Below are positions 1-8,525 of a DNA stretch of 64,000 nt, in pieces (position 1 is the first letter of the stretch; the number at the start of each line of letters is the position of its first letter). Source of the stretch: Variovorax sp. YR216 (GTDB lineage: Bacteria > Pseudomonadota > Gammaproteobacteria > Burkholderiales > Burkholderiaceae_C). A program made the translations under genes and the position numbers. A model generated the notes under the pieces. It made no database searches and was not told the origin of the DNA. It saw only the letters and a list, made by a program, of their open reading frames with translations. The stretch spans positions 1 to 64,000 of the forward strand of contig NZ_FNRO01000022.1 in the NCBI RefSeq assembly GCF_900107745.1. Direction: 5' to 3'.

Positions 1-42
1 GATAGTGCGGGTTCCCGTGTGAAAGTAGGTCATCGTCAGGCT
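1..42 (+). rRNA. rrf: 5S rRNA, 3' end only (partial)
   Basis: The first 42 bases match the conserved 3' end of bacterial 5S rRNA: the GATAGTG segment, the CCCGTGTGAAAGTAGGTCAT helix and the closing CGTCAGGC that pairs with the 5' end of the molecule outside the window. The gene is cut by the window edge, so a 23S and 16S gene are expected to the left. A strong terminator follows at once, as expected at the end of an rRNA operon. Confidence 0.93.
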
Positions 43-53
43 CTTACAGCCCC

Positions 54-90
54 AAAAAGCCCAGCCCCACAAGGCTGGGCTTTTTGCTTT
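54..90 (+). terminator. Rho-independent terminator of the rRNA operon
   Basis: AAAAAGCCCAGCC (54-66) and GGCTGGGCTTTTT (73-85) form a perfect 13-bp inverted repeat with a 6-base loop, followed by more T residues. It lies 11 bases after the end of the 5S rRNA and would stop the rRNA transcript. The A-tract on the left arm makes it potentially active in both directions. Confidence 0.93.
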
Positions 91-203
91 TTGCGCGATT
101 GCGTTGGCTCAAAGAGTAAATCGCGGTCGCCTATCTGGACTGGGCGCTCGGGCGAGTTTTGCTCGCAAGCGGGCCATAACGCACAGAATTTCGAACTGGT
201 GCT

Positions 204-476
204 CCACGCCCATTCATGGAGCGCCTTGGAGGTGAACTCCGTGCCGTTGTCCACCGTAATCGCCTTGGGCCACCCACGCTCGATGGCAGCCTGGTCGAGG
301 GCCTTCCCAACGCATCGCCCCGTGAGCCGGAAGTTGGCCTCTAGAGACACACTCTCGCGGCTCCACTGATCGATCACCGTGAGCACACGGAATGCCCGGT
401 CATCGAGCATCTGGTCGTGTACGAAGTCCATGCTCCAGTGCTGGTTCGGCCCAGTGGCCGGCGCTGGTCGGCCGCG
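204..476 (-). mobile_element. IS3-family transposase (OrfB) fragment
   Basis: A minus-strand frame reads as the middle of an IS3-type OrfB integrase domain: GPNQHWSMDFVHDQ with the first catalytic Asp, VLTVIDQWSRE, and WPKAITVDNGTEF with the second catalytic Asp. Similarity stops at HEWAW near position 204, before the catalytic Glu and the C-terminal third. The residues before about position 476 are also unrelated. Both ends are therefore missing and no terminal inverted repeats are seen. This is a dead remnant, probably left by insertion beside the rRNA operon. Confidence 0.8.
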
Positions 477-701
477 CTGGTGGGCGAGCGTCGCAAGGTG
501 CAGGATCGGGAGATCCGCTGTTTGCGAGTGCTGTGCGAGCCGCGGCAAGGCTATCCGGATGAATCCGTGATGGTCGGGCCGGTGCTGTACGACGTGAGAA
601 TCGGTGACGTGATGCTCAGCGCGGACGGGCTCGAGCTGATCGGCTTTGAGGTGGTGGACGGTGCGATCCACCTGCAGGAGTGGGATGTGTTCTTGCTCTG
701 A
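470..701 (+). pseudogene. C-terminal coding remnant of an unidentified protein
   Basis: The plus frame ending at 701 reads like a real protein tail, with alternating hydrophobic and charged residues such as MVGPVLYDVRIGDVML and GFEVVDGAIHLQEW. It begins where the transposase fragment ends and has no credible start or ribosome site. I infer the 3' end of a gene that was cut by the IS event. I do not recognise the family. It could be a chance open frame in GC-rich DNA. Confidence 0.3.
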
Positions 702-950
702 GACGTCGGACCGAGGGCGACGTACTCGACGCCGCCGCGGTGGGGCGCACGGATCGTGGCTCCGCGAGGCAGCGGACCGGCCTGACATGCATTGGCAATG
801 ACGCAGGCATCGACGATTTCTGGTCTGGGCCTCCTATTCAGCGTCGCCTAAGGATCGGCGCGGAGACTGCGCGGGACGGTCCATGGGCCCCGCTCGCGAC
901 CGAATGATGTCGAGCGAGCCCGCGGAGCAACTTCCAGAAGGGAATTCTTG

Positions 951-1862
951 ATGTCAAAGTCACTTGCCACCGCACTCGCGCTGACGTTCGCGCTGGCCGC
1001 CCCGACACTTGCGTTCGCAGATGCCGAATCGAGCGCTGCCCACAGCCAGGGCGCCGGCGATCCTTCCATCCACCAGATCTACGAAGCCGCAAGCGCGGGC
1101 AGGCTGTCCGACGCTGACGCGATGATCGCGAAGGTGCTCCAGGATCACCCATCCAGCGCCAAGGCGCACTTCGTTCATGCCGAACTGCTGGCCAAGGAAG
1201 GAAAGCGGTCCGCTGCCGTGAGCGAGCTCGACAGGGCCCGGGAATTGGCGCCCGACCTCTCGTTCGCGAAGCCCGAAGCGGTTGCGGGCCTGATGCGTTC
1301 GTTGGAGGAGCCTGCCGTGCAGAGGCCTTCGAGCCGGGCGTTCGATTACAGCCAAGCGGCGCCCGCTTCGACGGCACCGAGCATCCTCCCGAAGGTGCTG
1401 CTTCTCTTGGTGTTCATGGGCGCGGGCGCCTTCCTGTTGCGCCATCTGATGCGTCGCAACATGTCGGCGGCCCCGGCCTGGAACAGTGGCGGCCCCATTG
1501 CACCGTCCTACGGTGGTGGGTATGCAGGCGGATACGGCAATGCGCAACCGATGCCGCCGCAACCCGCGCCGGCCGGCGGCATGGGCATCGGCGGCGCCTT
1601 GGCGACGGGCGCCGCGATGGGCCTCGGTGCGATGGCCGTGGAAGAAGCGGTGCGCCACTTTTCTCATCGCGACGAGATCAGCGACGGCTTCCGGAGCGCC
1701 GGTCGGGATGACAGCGATGACCGCCGCGGCCATTCACCCGCGTTTGCCAACGACCTGGGACCCGACCTGGACCCGAATATGGGCGGCAACGACTTTGGGA
1801 TCTCGGACTCGTCTTCCTGGGACAGCGGCGGCAGCGATTCGAGCGGTGGGGACGACTGGTAA
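951..1862 (+). CDS. TPR-containing exported/membrane protein with Gly/Ser/Asp-rich tail
   Basis: A 303-residue protein. Residues 1-24 look like a signal peptide (ALALTFALAAPTLAFA followed by DAES). Residues about 40-105 form a TPR-like pair of helices (AGRLSDADAMIAKVL, SSAKAHFVHAELLAKEGKRSAAV). A hydrophobic segment near 145-165 (PKVLLLLVFMGAGAFLLRHLM) should span the membrane. A Gly/Pro-rich stretch and an acidic Ser/Gly/Asp-rich tail ending GGDDW follow. The ATG at 951 is preferred to the TTG one codon upstream because AGAAGGGA lies ten bases before it. The gene stands alone. Its role is unknown; an envelope scaffold role would be a guess. Confidence 0.82.
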   Translation: MSKSLATALALTFALAAPTLAFADAESSAAHSQGAGDPSIHQIYEAASAGRLSDADAMIAKVLQDHPSSAKAHFVHAELLAKEGKRSAAVSELDRARELAPDLSFAKPEAVAGLMRSLEEPAVQRPSSRAFDYSQAAPASTAPSILPKVLLLLVFMGAGAFLLRHLMRRNMSAAPAWNSGGPIAPSYGGGYAGGYGNAQPMPPQPAPAGGMGIGGALATGAAMGLGAMAVEEAVRHFSHRDEISDGFRSAGRDDSDDRRGHSPAFANDLGPDLDPNMGGNDFGISDSSSWDSGGSDSSGGDDW

Positions 1863-2118
1863 GGAGGCTCGACCACCGTCAGCCAAAGCGGAGCATAGGA
1901 CGCGTGAGCATCGATGCCAACGTCGAACGATCCTGCCGGACAACGACCTGGGCTCCGCGTGGGTAAACCCACGAATGCTGAAAGTCGCGTCAAGACTGAA
2001 CTCGGACCTTCGGCTTGATCGCCCGGAAGGCGGTTCAGGGCCCGAAGTCGCCATTCAACTCGGCGGATAGCAGCCGTTTCCGAAGGGTGACAGGAAGAGA
2101 CCTTGTAGCCGATGTCTC

Positions 2119-3285
2119 CTAGCGAGATAGCGCCTCGAAGATTCTGTGGGCAATCTCCACGCGCTCCTCGTTCGGGTAATTTTTGTTGGCCAGCACGACG
2201 ATGCCAAAGCGCTTGGCGGGCACGAAAGCGACGTAAGCACCAAAACCGTTGGTTGAGCCGGTTTTGTTCACCCAGACATTAGGCCTCGGGGCCGCAGGCG
2301 GAACCTGGGGAACGACGGGGGTGGGGTTGTAAATCAACGCGCTGGAGTTGCCTTTTTGCAGGGCTTGCAAATCGACGGGCAGAGCGTACTCCTCCCAAAT
2401 CAGGTCTTGCGTCATATCGCCGACCTTGAAGTAGCCTTTGCGGGTGTTGTCCAGGGCAGTCTGCAGCGGGCTGCCAAGTTGGAGCATGCCCATATTCGCC
2501 TTCAGAAACCGGGTGAGGTCTCGGGCGGTGGTCTTTACACCGTATGCCTCATTTGAAAGCATGCCCGGATTCACTCGCACGGGCGCTTTGTCTTTCGTGT
2601 AGCCAAACGCGTAGCTGCTCATCTTCTCGGGAGGGACGCTGAGGTAGGTGCTCTTCATGCCAAGGGGCTGGAAGATTTCATGGCTCATGGCGGCGCTGAA
2701 ATCCTGGCTCATGCTCTTCGCCGTAATCATGCCCAGGGCGCCGATGCTCGGGTTGGCATAGGTGCGCACCGCGCCATTCTTGTATGGCGGCTTCCAAGCC
2801 CGAAAGTAGCTCAGTAGTTGCGCCTCGTTCCGGACTTCGTCCGGTACTTGCAAGGGCAGTCCGCCGCTGGTGTGCGTACCGAGATGGTAGAGCTGCAGCC
2901 GTCCGAAGTCCGTGTCTGCGAGTTCGGGCAGGTAGCTCGCCACCGTGTCGGAAAGCTGCAGCTGTCCACGAGTCTCTGCGTAGGTGGCCAGGGTGGCGGT
3001 AAAGGTTTTGCTGACAGAGCCAATCTCGAAAATCGTGGCATCGGTGACACGGTGCTGACCTTTAGTGGATGCCATTCCGTAGTTAAAAACGTAGGTTTGG
3101 CCTTGGAAAACCAGTCCGACAGCCATGCCTGGAATTTGATTCTTCTCCATCACGGGCTGAACGGCTGAGGACGTTACTCGCAGCGCTTCAGCGTGGGAAA
3201 TATCTGAGGCGTGGCATAAAGATATGAGGCAAAGCACCAACGAAGAAAAGGCCCCAGTCAACAATCTTTTTTTCAATATTTTCAA
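2119..3285 (-). CDS. ampC: class C beta-lactamase (AmpC family)
   Basis: A 388-residue periplasmic serine beta-lactamase. It has a signal peptide (about 1-27, ending CHAS) and the three class C signatures: S90-V-S-K93 with the catalytic Ser, Y179-A-N181, and K344-T-G346. Length and motif spacing match AmpC enzymes, so it should hydrolyse penicillins and cephalosporins. No ampR regulator is adjacent. Start choice is awkward: the open frame begins only at a TTG (3285), while an ATG at 3289 lies one base out of frame and an A7 run sits between (3267-3273). Base composition is less GC-rich than the neighbours, which suggests acquisition. Confidence 0.9.
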   Translation of the reverse strand: MKILKKRLLTGAFSSLVLCLISLCHASDISHAEALRVTSSAVQPVMEKNQIPGMAVGLVFQGQTYVFNYGMASTKGQHRVTDATIFEIGSVSKTFTATLATYAETRGQLQLSDTVASYLPELADTDFGRLQLYHLGTHTSGGLPLQVPDEVRNEAQLLSYFRAWKPPYKNGAVRTYANPSIGALGMITAKSMSQDFSAAMSHEIFQPLGMKSTYLSVPPEKMSSYAFGYTKDKAPVRVNPGMLSNEAYGVKTTARDLTRFLKANMGMLQLGSPLQTALDNTRKGYFKVGDMTQDLIWEEYALPVDLQALQKGNSSALIYNPTPVVPQVPPAAPRPNVWVNKTGSTNGFGAYVAFVPAKRFGIVVLANKNYPNEERVEIAHRIFEALSR

Positions 3286-3476
3286 GCATTTAAAACGAGA
3301 GAAAAAGTTCCTCTCTTGAGCAGATTTTACCCGTCGGTCTGTCCGACCCGCGAGCCCTCAACTCGGAGGCCGTCTTCCCTGAGGTCGGCTTCAATAGACC
3401 TCGGGAGTGCCTAAGAAATCGGATTGACGCCGCGATTCTGAGATGAACGCGAATGTCTGGTAGTGGCCGCGCGCCG

Positions 3477-3749
3477 TCAGGGCAACTCGTGCGCATATGG
3501 GCGCCGTACATGCTGGCGGGCCCGAAGGTCACTGGCCCCAAGGGCTCGGTAGTTCGCCCGCCACTGTGACAGGCTCATGTTGCCGTTGGGGCCTCCTCGA
3601 ACAACAGCGGCATCCTCCTCATCTTGCCCATCGTCTTCCCAGAAACAGACAGGGCATATCTCGAAGCCTCCCCGCTCCGAAAAGGTAAGGTGGTGGCAGC
3701 AGGGACAGGGCTGACCAGATTTGGTCTCCGAACTGACGTGGTTAGCCAT
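3477..3749 (-). CDS. small CPCC-type cysteine-rich zinc-binding protein
   Basis: A 90-residue protein starting at the ATG at 3749; an in-frame ATG at 3758 is equally possible. It carries two CxxC pairs, PCPCCHH and ICPVCFW, followed by EDDGQDEEDA and a conserved-looking MSLSQWRANYRALG. This is the CPCC domain layout found in small bacterial proteins of unknown function and predicted to bind zinc. The open frame extends about 44 codons further upstream, but that part is Arg-rich and looks non-coding. It lies about 190 bp upstream of the beta-lactamase on the same strand, too far for an obvious operon. Confidence 0.75.
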   Translation of the reverse strand: MANHVSSETKSGQPCPCCHHLTFSERGGFEICPVCFWEDDGQDEEDAAVVRGGPNGNMSLSQWRANYRALGASDLRARQHVRRPYAHELP

Positions 3750-3937
3750 TCTCTGCATCTGATTGGAGCGTCTCGGTGAACATCTGCTTGCGGCCGACTC
3801 AAGCCGATCGCTCGGTTGATGCGCGCGTTTCCTCGACCAGGCGAATCCTGAGGCCTCCAGTGGCGCGAAGCGACAACACAACCTCCTCAAGATTGTCGCC
3901 TTCTTGGCCTTGCCGTTTAGAAGATCGTAAACACGTT

Positions 3938-5041
3938 CTAAGGAGCAGGTACCAGTTTCACCACAACGTGATTCGCGCCATCCATCACGTAGACATTTCC
4001 GTTGGCGCCGACGGCAACAGCACTAGAGGCTCCGAAACTTCCCAATTGGGAAATGGTGCCATCCGGAGCGATTTTCTTCACGGTATTGGTTATGTCCGCC
4101 ACAAAAACATTGCCGCTCGCATCGACTGCGACGCCCATAGCGTTGATAAGCCCAAATGTCGTGATGGTGCCATTCGGAGCGATTCTTATCACATTGAAGC
4201 TATTTGTTGCATACACGTTGCCGTTACTATCCACTGCCGTTCCCCAAGGGTGCCCAAATCCACTGCCTATTTGTGTCCCTGTGGCACTGCCGGATGGGAA
4301 TTTCATGACGGTGCCCATATTGTTATCCGTCACAAAAACATTGCCCCCGCTATCGACTGCAATGCCGGTAAGGGCAACCGGTGTGGTGATGATTTGGGTC
4401 CCTGTGGCACTTCCAGAAGGAAATTTCACCACGTTACTGTCATCCGCCACATAGATATTGCCGCTGGCATCCACTGCGGTTGCGTGCGGATCAGTCAACC
4501 CACTGATGACTTGCGTCCCAGTGGTGCTGCCGGGAGGAAATCTCACCACGGCCTTGGCAGAGTTATCGACCACCAAGACATTGCCATTGCTATCCACCGC
4601 AATTGGGCTTGTTGGTGTGTAGCTGAAGCTGGTAGTGGCTGTGACGTTCGTGATCGCGGAACAAGTCACGCTCACCGTGACATTGGCCGATACGGTGCCA
4701 CTGCCATTGGTCAAGGCACACGACGTCCAGTACGGGTCTTGGGTTGTGACGGCATAGGTATCTCCTGCTGCCGCTTGCGTCGGGAAACTGAATGAGCCAT
4801 CCCCAGTCAACGTGACGCTATCGCCGCCATTCTTGAGAATCAGGCTCAGGCCGTGCAACCCGGTGACCGTGCCGCCGACAGAGTAGGTCGCATCGGGCGT
4901 CGGTGTGCTCGGCGTAGGCGTGCTTTGCGTGCTCTGGGTGCTCGTCGTGCTTGGCGTCCATGTACCGCCACCTCCCCCGCAACCGGACAGCAGCATGGCG
5001 GAAAGGATCGCGAGCGATGTCAAACGTCGAAAGTGCTTCAT
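3938..5041 (-). CDS. NHL/SMP-30-like beta-propeller lipoprotein
   Basis: A 367-residue protein starting at the ATG at 5041; the longer frame begins with TTG. A lipobox (MLLSGC, Cys21) and a Gly-rich then Ser/Thr/Pro linker predict a lipid-anchored envelope protein. Residues about 50-125 form an Ig-like domain (SVGGTVTGLHGLSLIL). From about 130 to the end, some six blade repeats carry the pattern AVDxxGNVYVxD, and the segment KFPSGSATGTQI occurs twice almost unchanged. Such propellers bind ligands or hydrolyse lactones, but no catalytic residues can be assigned. The gene is less GC-rich than its surroundings and lies near a recombinase gene. Confidence 0.85.
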   Translation of the reverse strand: MKHFRRLTSLAILSAMLLSGCGGGGGTWTPSTTSTQSTQSTPTPSTPTPDATYSVGGTVTGLHGLSLILKNGGDSVTLTGDGSFSFPTQAAAGDTYAVTTQDPYWTSCALTNGSGTVSANVTVSVTCSAITNVTATTSFSYTPTSPIAVDSNGNVLVVDNSAKAVVRFPPGSTTGTQVISGLTDPHATAVDASGNIYVADDSNVVKFPSGSATGTQIITTPVALTGIAVDSGGNVFVTDNNMGTVMKFPSGSATGTQIGSGFGHPWGTAVDSNGNVYATNSFNVIRIAPNGTITTFGLINAMGVAVDASGNVFVADITNTVKKIAPDGTISQLGSFGASSAVAVGANGNVYVMDGANHVVVKLVPAP

Positions 5042-5442
5042 TTCTATCAAGTCTTCGGGTATTGCCCGGTGTTGTCAGGTCGCACCCCTCCGAGAACGAC
5101 GACCGGCGCTTCGTGTCCGCGAACATCTCTGGAGCGTTGGCGACATACGCCATACGCCCGGTGTATCGGCACAAAGCGCTGAAACTTTAGGGGCGACAGG
5201 ACGGCTCGGTCCATAGACGGCCGAGGCCGAGCGCAAGAGGTCGACGGGGTGTTATTGGCCGGTTGCCGAGATTCAGGCCCGCTTGTCGAACGACGGCCAA
5301 CGCTGCCATGCCGCACAGGCGCACAGGCGCGCGCTCCCGCGTTCTACGATTGAGGATAGTCAAGGCTCCAACGTGCAGCCGTGGGTGGCCGCGGCCATGA
5401 CGGAGGGACGGCCAACGCCGTCCGCCAAGGAAGGAGCGCATC
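5042..5442. other. intergenic stretch, no gene recognised
   Basis: About 400 bases between the lipoprotein start and the recombinase. Open frames here have no recognisable domains or good ribosome sites. AAGGAAGGAGC at the right end is the ribosome site of the recombinase. I see no inverted repeats that would serve as an attachment site. Confidence 0.5.
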
Positions 5443-6063
5443 ATGGAAGCGCACGTCACTTCAATCCATTGCCCGTGGAACAAGGGAAGGCTGGTTGGGC
5501 AGAAGGCCCCGTTGAAAGCTAAGGAGATCTGGGCCATTCGAACTCATCTGCAAATGAGCAAGCGTGTGCGCGACCTAGCGCTGTTCAATCTGGGATTCGA
5601 TAGCAGGCTGCGGGGATGCAACCTGGTAGGACTGCGAGTCCGGGACATCTGCCACGGTGACCGGGTTTCAAGTCGCGCTATGGTCACGCAGAGCAAGACG
5701 CAGCGTCCCGTGCGGTTCGAGATCACGCAGACGACTCGTGAAAGCGTCGAAGCCTGGATTCAGCGCAAGCATCTACGCTCCGACGACTTCCTCTTCCCAA
5801 GTCGGGTCACGGGGGCGGCACATCTCGGCACACGTCAGTACGCCAGGATCCTCCACGGGTGGGTGGAGGACATCGGATTGGATACTGTGGAGTACGGGAC
5901 GCACTCCATGCGGCGCTCCAAAGCGTCGCTCATCTACAAGAAGACGAAGAATCTACGGGCGGTCCAGATTCTGCTGGGCCACAGCAAGTTGGAAAGCACC
6001 GTCAGATACCTCGGAATTGAGGTAGACGACGCCCTGGAAATTGCAGAGCAGATCGACGTCTGA
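5443..6063 (+). CDS. short tyrosine recombinase / phage-type integrase
   Basis: A 206-residue protein made almost entirely of the catalytic domain of tyrosine recombinases. The first active-site Arg is in SRLRGCNLVGLRVRD (about R57), Lys is near 85 (QSKTQRPV), then H154-x2-R157 (GTHSMRRS), H180 (LLGHSK) and the nucleophile Y189 (TVRYL). All key residues are present, so it may be active. The N-terminal core-binding domain is missing, since full integrases have 300-400 residues. Small integrases of this type occur as stand-alone genes. The ATG at 5443 follows AAGGAGC. It probably marks past integration of the AT-richer 2-6 kb segment. Confidence 0.85.
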   Translation: MEAHVTSIHCPWNKGRLVGQKAPLKAKEIWAIRTHLQMSKRVRDLALFNLGFDSRLRGCNLVGLRVRDICHGDRVSSRAMVTQSKTQRPVRFEITQTTRESVEAWIQRKHLRSDDFLFPSRVTGAAHLGTRQYARILHGWVEDIGLDTVEYGTHSMRRSKASLIYKKTKNLRAVQILLGHSKLESTVRYLGIEVDDALEIAEQIDV

Positions 6064-6347
6064 GGCATTCTGGCGAGCAGGCGGCGTACGAAGCGCCGCT
6101 TGCGGGCGCTGACCAACCGCTCGGTCTGACTTGCAGCACACTCGGTTTTAGCTGCAAGCGGGGCAGGGCGGTGGTTGGCTGAGGTGTTGTAGACCTTCAC
6201 CTGCGATGTCGGGTCTCGGCGACAGACTTGACACGCCTCGGACTTCGTTACATCTGGGTTGTCGTCCGCGTCACCCGGCAGATTGCGCCGCGCGTTGTAA
6301 GCGGCAGGTCGGCAACCCCGCAGACCACCAGGTGCCTCAAAATAGAA

Positions 6348-6899
6348 ATGACACAACCCGCAAATCGCATTCACCCTTTGATGGCAGGCGCGGCCATCTC
6401 CGTCATCCTTGTGAGCCTGCTAGGCGCTGCCGCTTTGACCGGCGTCCTGCCGAACGTGCATGCCTCCGCGACGCCCGCGGCACCGGTTGCCGCGCAGGCG
6501 CCGGTGGTTGCGCCGCCACCCGCATCCGCACAGCAGGTCACGCCCCCGGTTGTGGTGGCTCCGCAAGACCACAGCGAAAACGCCGTGCACAGAACGGTCG
6601 TACGTCACTATCCGACCACGCACGCACAACCGCCATCGGTCTCCCCGTCGTACGCCCAGGCATCCACATATCCGCAGCAGCCGCCGACAACGCAGCCCGC
6701 ATATTCGCAGGTCCCGCCAGCAGCCCCGCAGTCTGCGCCGGCGACGCAATACAGCCCCGTCGGCATCGGCGTCGGCGCAGTGGTCGGAGGGTTGCTGGGG
6801 AACCAGGTCGGCAACGGCAATGGCAAGACCCTGGCGACCATCGCCGGGGCCCTGGGTGGTGGCTATCTTGGAAACGAAATTGCCAAGCGAACGCCCTGA
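6348..6899 (+). CDS. glycine-zipper 2TM (17 kDa antigen-like) envelope protein
   Basis: A 183-residue protein starting at the ATG at 6348 (MTQPANRIHP). The upstream extension in the same frame looks non-coding. Residues about 12-32 are a signal anchor (AGAAISVILVSLLGAAAL). A long Ala/Pro/Gln-rich linker follows, then a C-terminal glycine-zipper domain (GIGVGAVVGGLLGNQVGNGNG and ALGGGYLGNEIAK) of the Rick_17kDa/YMGG type. Such proteins sit in the inner or outer membrane and are linked to envelope stability. It has no operon partners. Confidence 0.85.
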   Translation: MTQPANRIHPLMAGAAISVILVSLLGAAALTGVLPNVHASATPAAPVAAQAPVVAPPPASAQQVTPPVVVAPQDHSENAVHRTVVRHYPTTHAQPPSVSPSYAQASTYPQQPPTTQPAYSQVPPAAPQSAPATQYSPVGIGVGAVVGGLLGNQVGNGNGKTLATIAGALGGGYLGNEIAKRTP

Positions 6900-7534
6900 G
6901 TGGCGCCTTGAGTCTCCGGTGGTACGGCCCTCGGAGGTACGGATAGGTCAGGCAATAGTGCGCAGTCGATTCTTGAAGGTGTCTTAGGTCGCGTGAAGCC
7001 TTTTCGTTCGAGCTACGCTCGGTTGGCAGATTCCCGACGACAACCTACCTGGTGCCTGAACCTTCGGCGCCGTTCGTCGCGATGACGCGAGCGATGGCCG
7101 AAGCCTCCCCTGCCTCTCAGCCGAATGCAGGCGAACATCAGGGCGTCGTTCCACATCTCACCGTCGCGCATGGAAGTGCCGCAGAAGCCGACGAGGCAGC
7201 CAAGACACAATGGCAGCGCAATGCAGTTCTATCGCCCTGATTGAGAACTCATCTGGCCGACGGAGAGAGCTGCACGTGTTCCATCTGCCGCTGAGCGCTT
7301 CTGCGACGAAACACGCGCCGGCATGTTGACACCGCACGCGGCCAACAGCGGCCCTCCGGTGCCGAGGGGGCCTTTTTGAGGCCCCGGGGCGACGGCTACA
7401 GTCAGGCCAGAGCGAGTGTTCTGTCCAATGGCAAGGGTTTGGCCAAACCGACCTTGCCCGACACCTCTAACTCTGGGCGCAGCCATGAAAGAGCAAGTGT
7501 GGAACGAAATCGCATAGGCGCTCGACAGTCGAGC
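6900..7534. other. intergenic stretch, no intact gene
   Basis: About 635 bases with no convincing gene. Short open frames on both strands have poor composition and no motifs. The region leads directly into the P-type ATPase fragment, so its right part may be decayed DNA from the same former gene. Confidence 0.45.
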
Positions 7535-7819
7535 ACCGGAGCCGACGCCGCAATGGAAAGTCCGGGCGCAACGCTGCTGGACGGCGACCTCATGGGAATC
7601 GTCAAGGCGCGCCAATTGTCGCAGGCGACGATGCGCAACATCCGCCTGAACCTCGCCTTCGGCCACAACATGCTCGGCGTCCCGGTTGCAGCGGGCGCGC
7701 TTTGTCCGTTCTTCGAAATCCTGCTCTCGCCGGTCGTGGCCGCAGCCGCAATGGAGGTGTCTTCGGTGAGCGTCATCGCCAACTCCCTGCGATTGCGCGC
7801 GAGCAAGCTGGAGGGCTGA
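7535..7819 (+). pseudogene. C-terminal fragment of a P1B-type copper-exporting ATPase
   Basis: The frame reads TGADAAMESPGATLLDGDL, then GIVKARQLSQATMRNIRLNL, then MLGVPVAAGALCPFFEILLSP and AAAAMEVSSVSVIANSLRLR. This is the end of a CopA-like ATPase, from the region after GDGINDAP to the C-terminus with the last two membrane helices and the MSxSSVSVxxNxLRL signature. The phosphorylation, actuator and metal-binding domains are gone. The NLAFGHNMLG segment lacks residues relative to the usual NLxFAFxYNxLG. It cannot transport copper. Its stop codon abuts the start of the next gene (TGAATG). Confidence 0.8.
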
Positions 7820-8515
7820 ATGAAACCTGCACGCAGCCACGACGTCGCGCCGGCCGCTCGTTCGCCCCGTGACGGATATCGGTCCTTGCTCAAGCCGCTG
7901 CTGGCGGGGCTTGTGGCGGTCCTACTCGCCTTCGCGTTCGCCAAGCTCGGAGGCGAGGTCGTCGAAGGCGACACCCGCAGCTTCGACTTGTACTTCTTGC
8001 ATGGCGCGCAAGCTTTGCGGGCAGGCCATCCGTGGGTGGCCAGTGTCATGCGGGACCTGAGCGGTTTGGGCAGCACGACTGTTTTGACGCTCTTCACGGT
8101 CATCTGCATCGGCTACCTGATGCTGGTTTCTGACAGGACCGCGGCCTTTCTGGTCGCAGCCGCCGTTATCACGGGCTCGACTTCCGTCAGCATCTTCAAG
8201 ACGGTATTCGGTCGTTTGCGTCCCGCCCCTGAATTCGCTGAACTTGTGGCTCCAGGCCTGAGTTTTCCAAGTGGTCACGCGAGCAATTCGGCCATCGTGT
8301 TCCTGACGCTCGGCGCACTCGTTGCGAGTTCGCGCGGCCCAATGCCAGAGCGCCTCTATATCCTGGCGACCGCGGCACTCATGACGGCGCTCGTCGGCGT
8401 GAGCCGCGTCGCCCTCGGTGTTCACTGGGCGACCGATGTCCTGGGAGGCTGGGCTTTTGGTGCTGCGTGGGCATTGGCTTGGCTGCTCGTGGCGCGCCGA
8501 GTGAGGGGCCGCTGA
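7820..8515 (+). CDS. PAP2-family membrane phosphatase
   Basis: A 231-residue integral membrane protein with about five or six helices. It has the complete phosphatidic acid phosphatase type 2 signature: KTVFGRLRP (127-135), PSGH (150-153) and SRVALGVHWATD (195-206), with the catalytic His in the last two. It should remove phosphate from a lipid such as phosphatidate or undecaprenyl pyrophosphate at the periplasmic face. The ATG directly follows the stop of the copper-ATPase remnant (TGAATG), so translation was probably coupled to that gene when it was intact. Confidence 0.92.
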   Translation: MKPARSHDVAPAARSPRDGYRSLLKPLLAGLVAVLLAFAFAKLGGEVVEGDTRSFDLYFLHGAQALRAGHPWVASVMRDLSGLGSTTVLTLFTVICIGYLMLVSDRTAAFLVAAAVITGSTSVSIFKTVFGRLRPAPEFAELVAPGLSFPSGHASNSAIVFLTLGALVASSRGPMPERLYILATAALMTALVGVSRVALGVHWATDVLGGWAFGAAWALAWLLVARRVRGR

Positions 8516-8525
8516 GCGCGAGTCT

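Noticed and set aside
3267..3273. Run of seven T as a terminator
   Set aside because: No stable hairpin lies next to it and it is inside the start region of the beta-lactamase gene.
4310..4560. Direct repeats in the lipoprotein gene as a CRISPR array
   Set aside because: The repeats are in frame and encode successive beta-propeller blades (KFPSGSATGTQI); spacing and sequence vary as in coding repeats. No CRISPR array was seen anywhere in the window.
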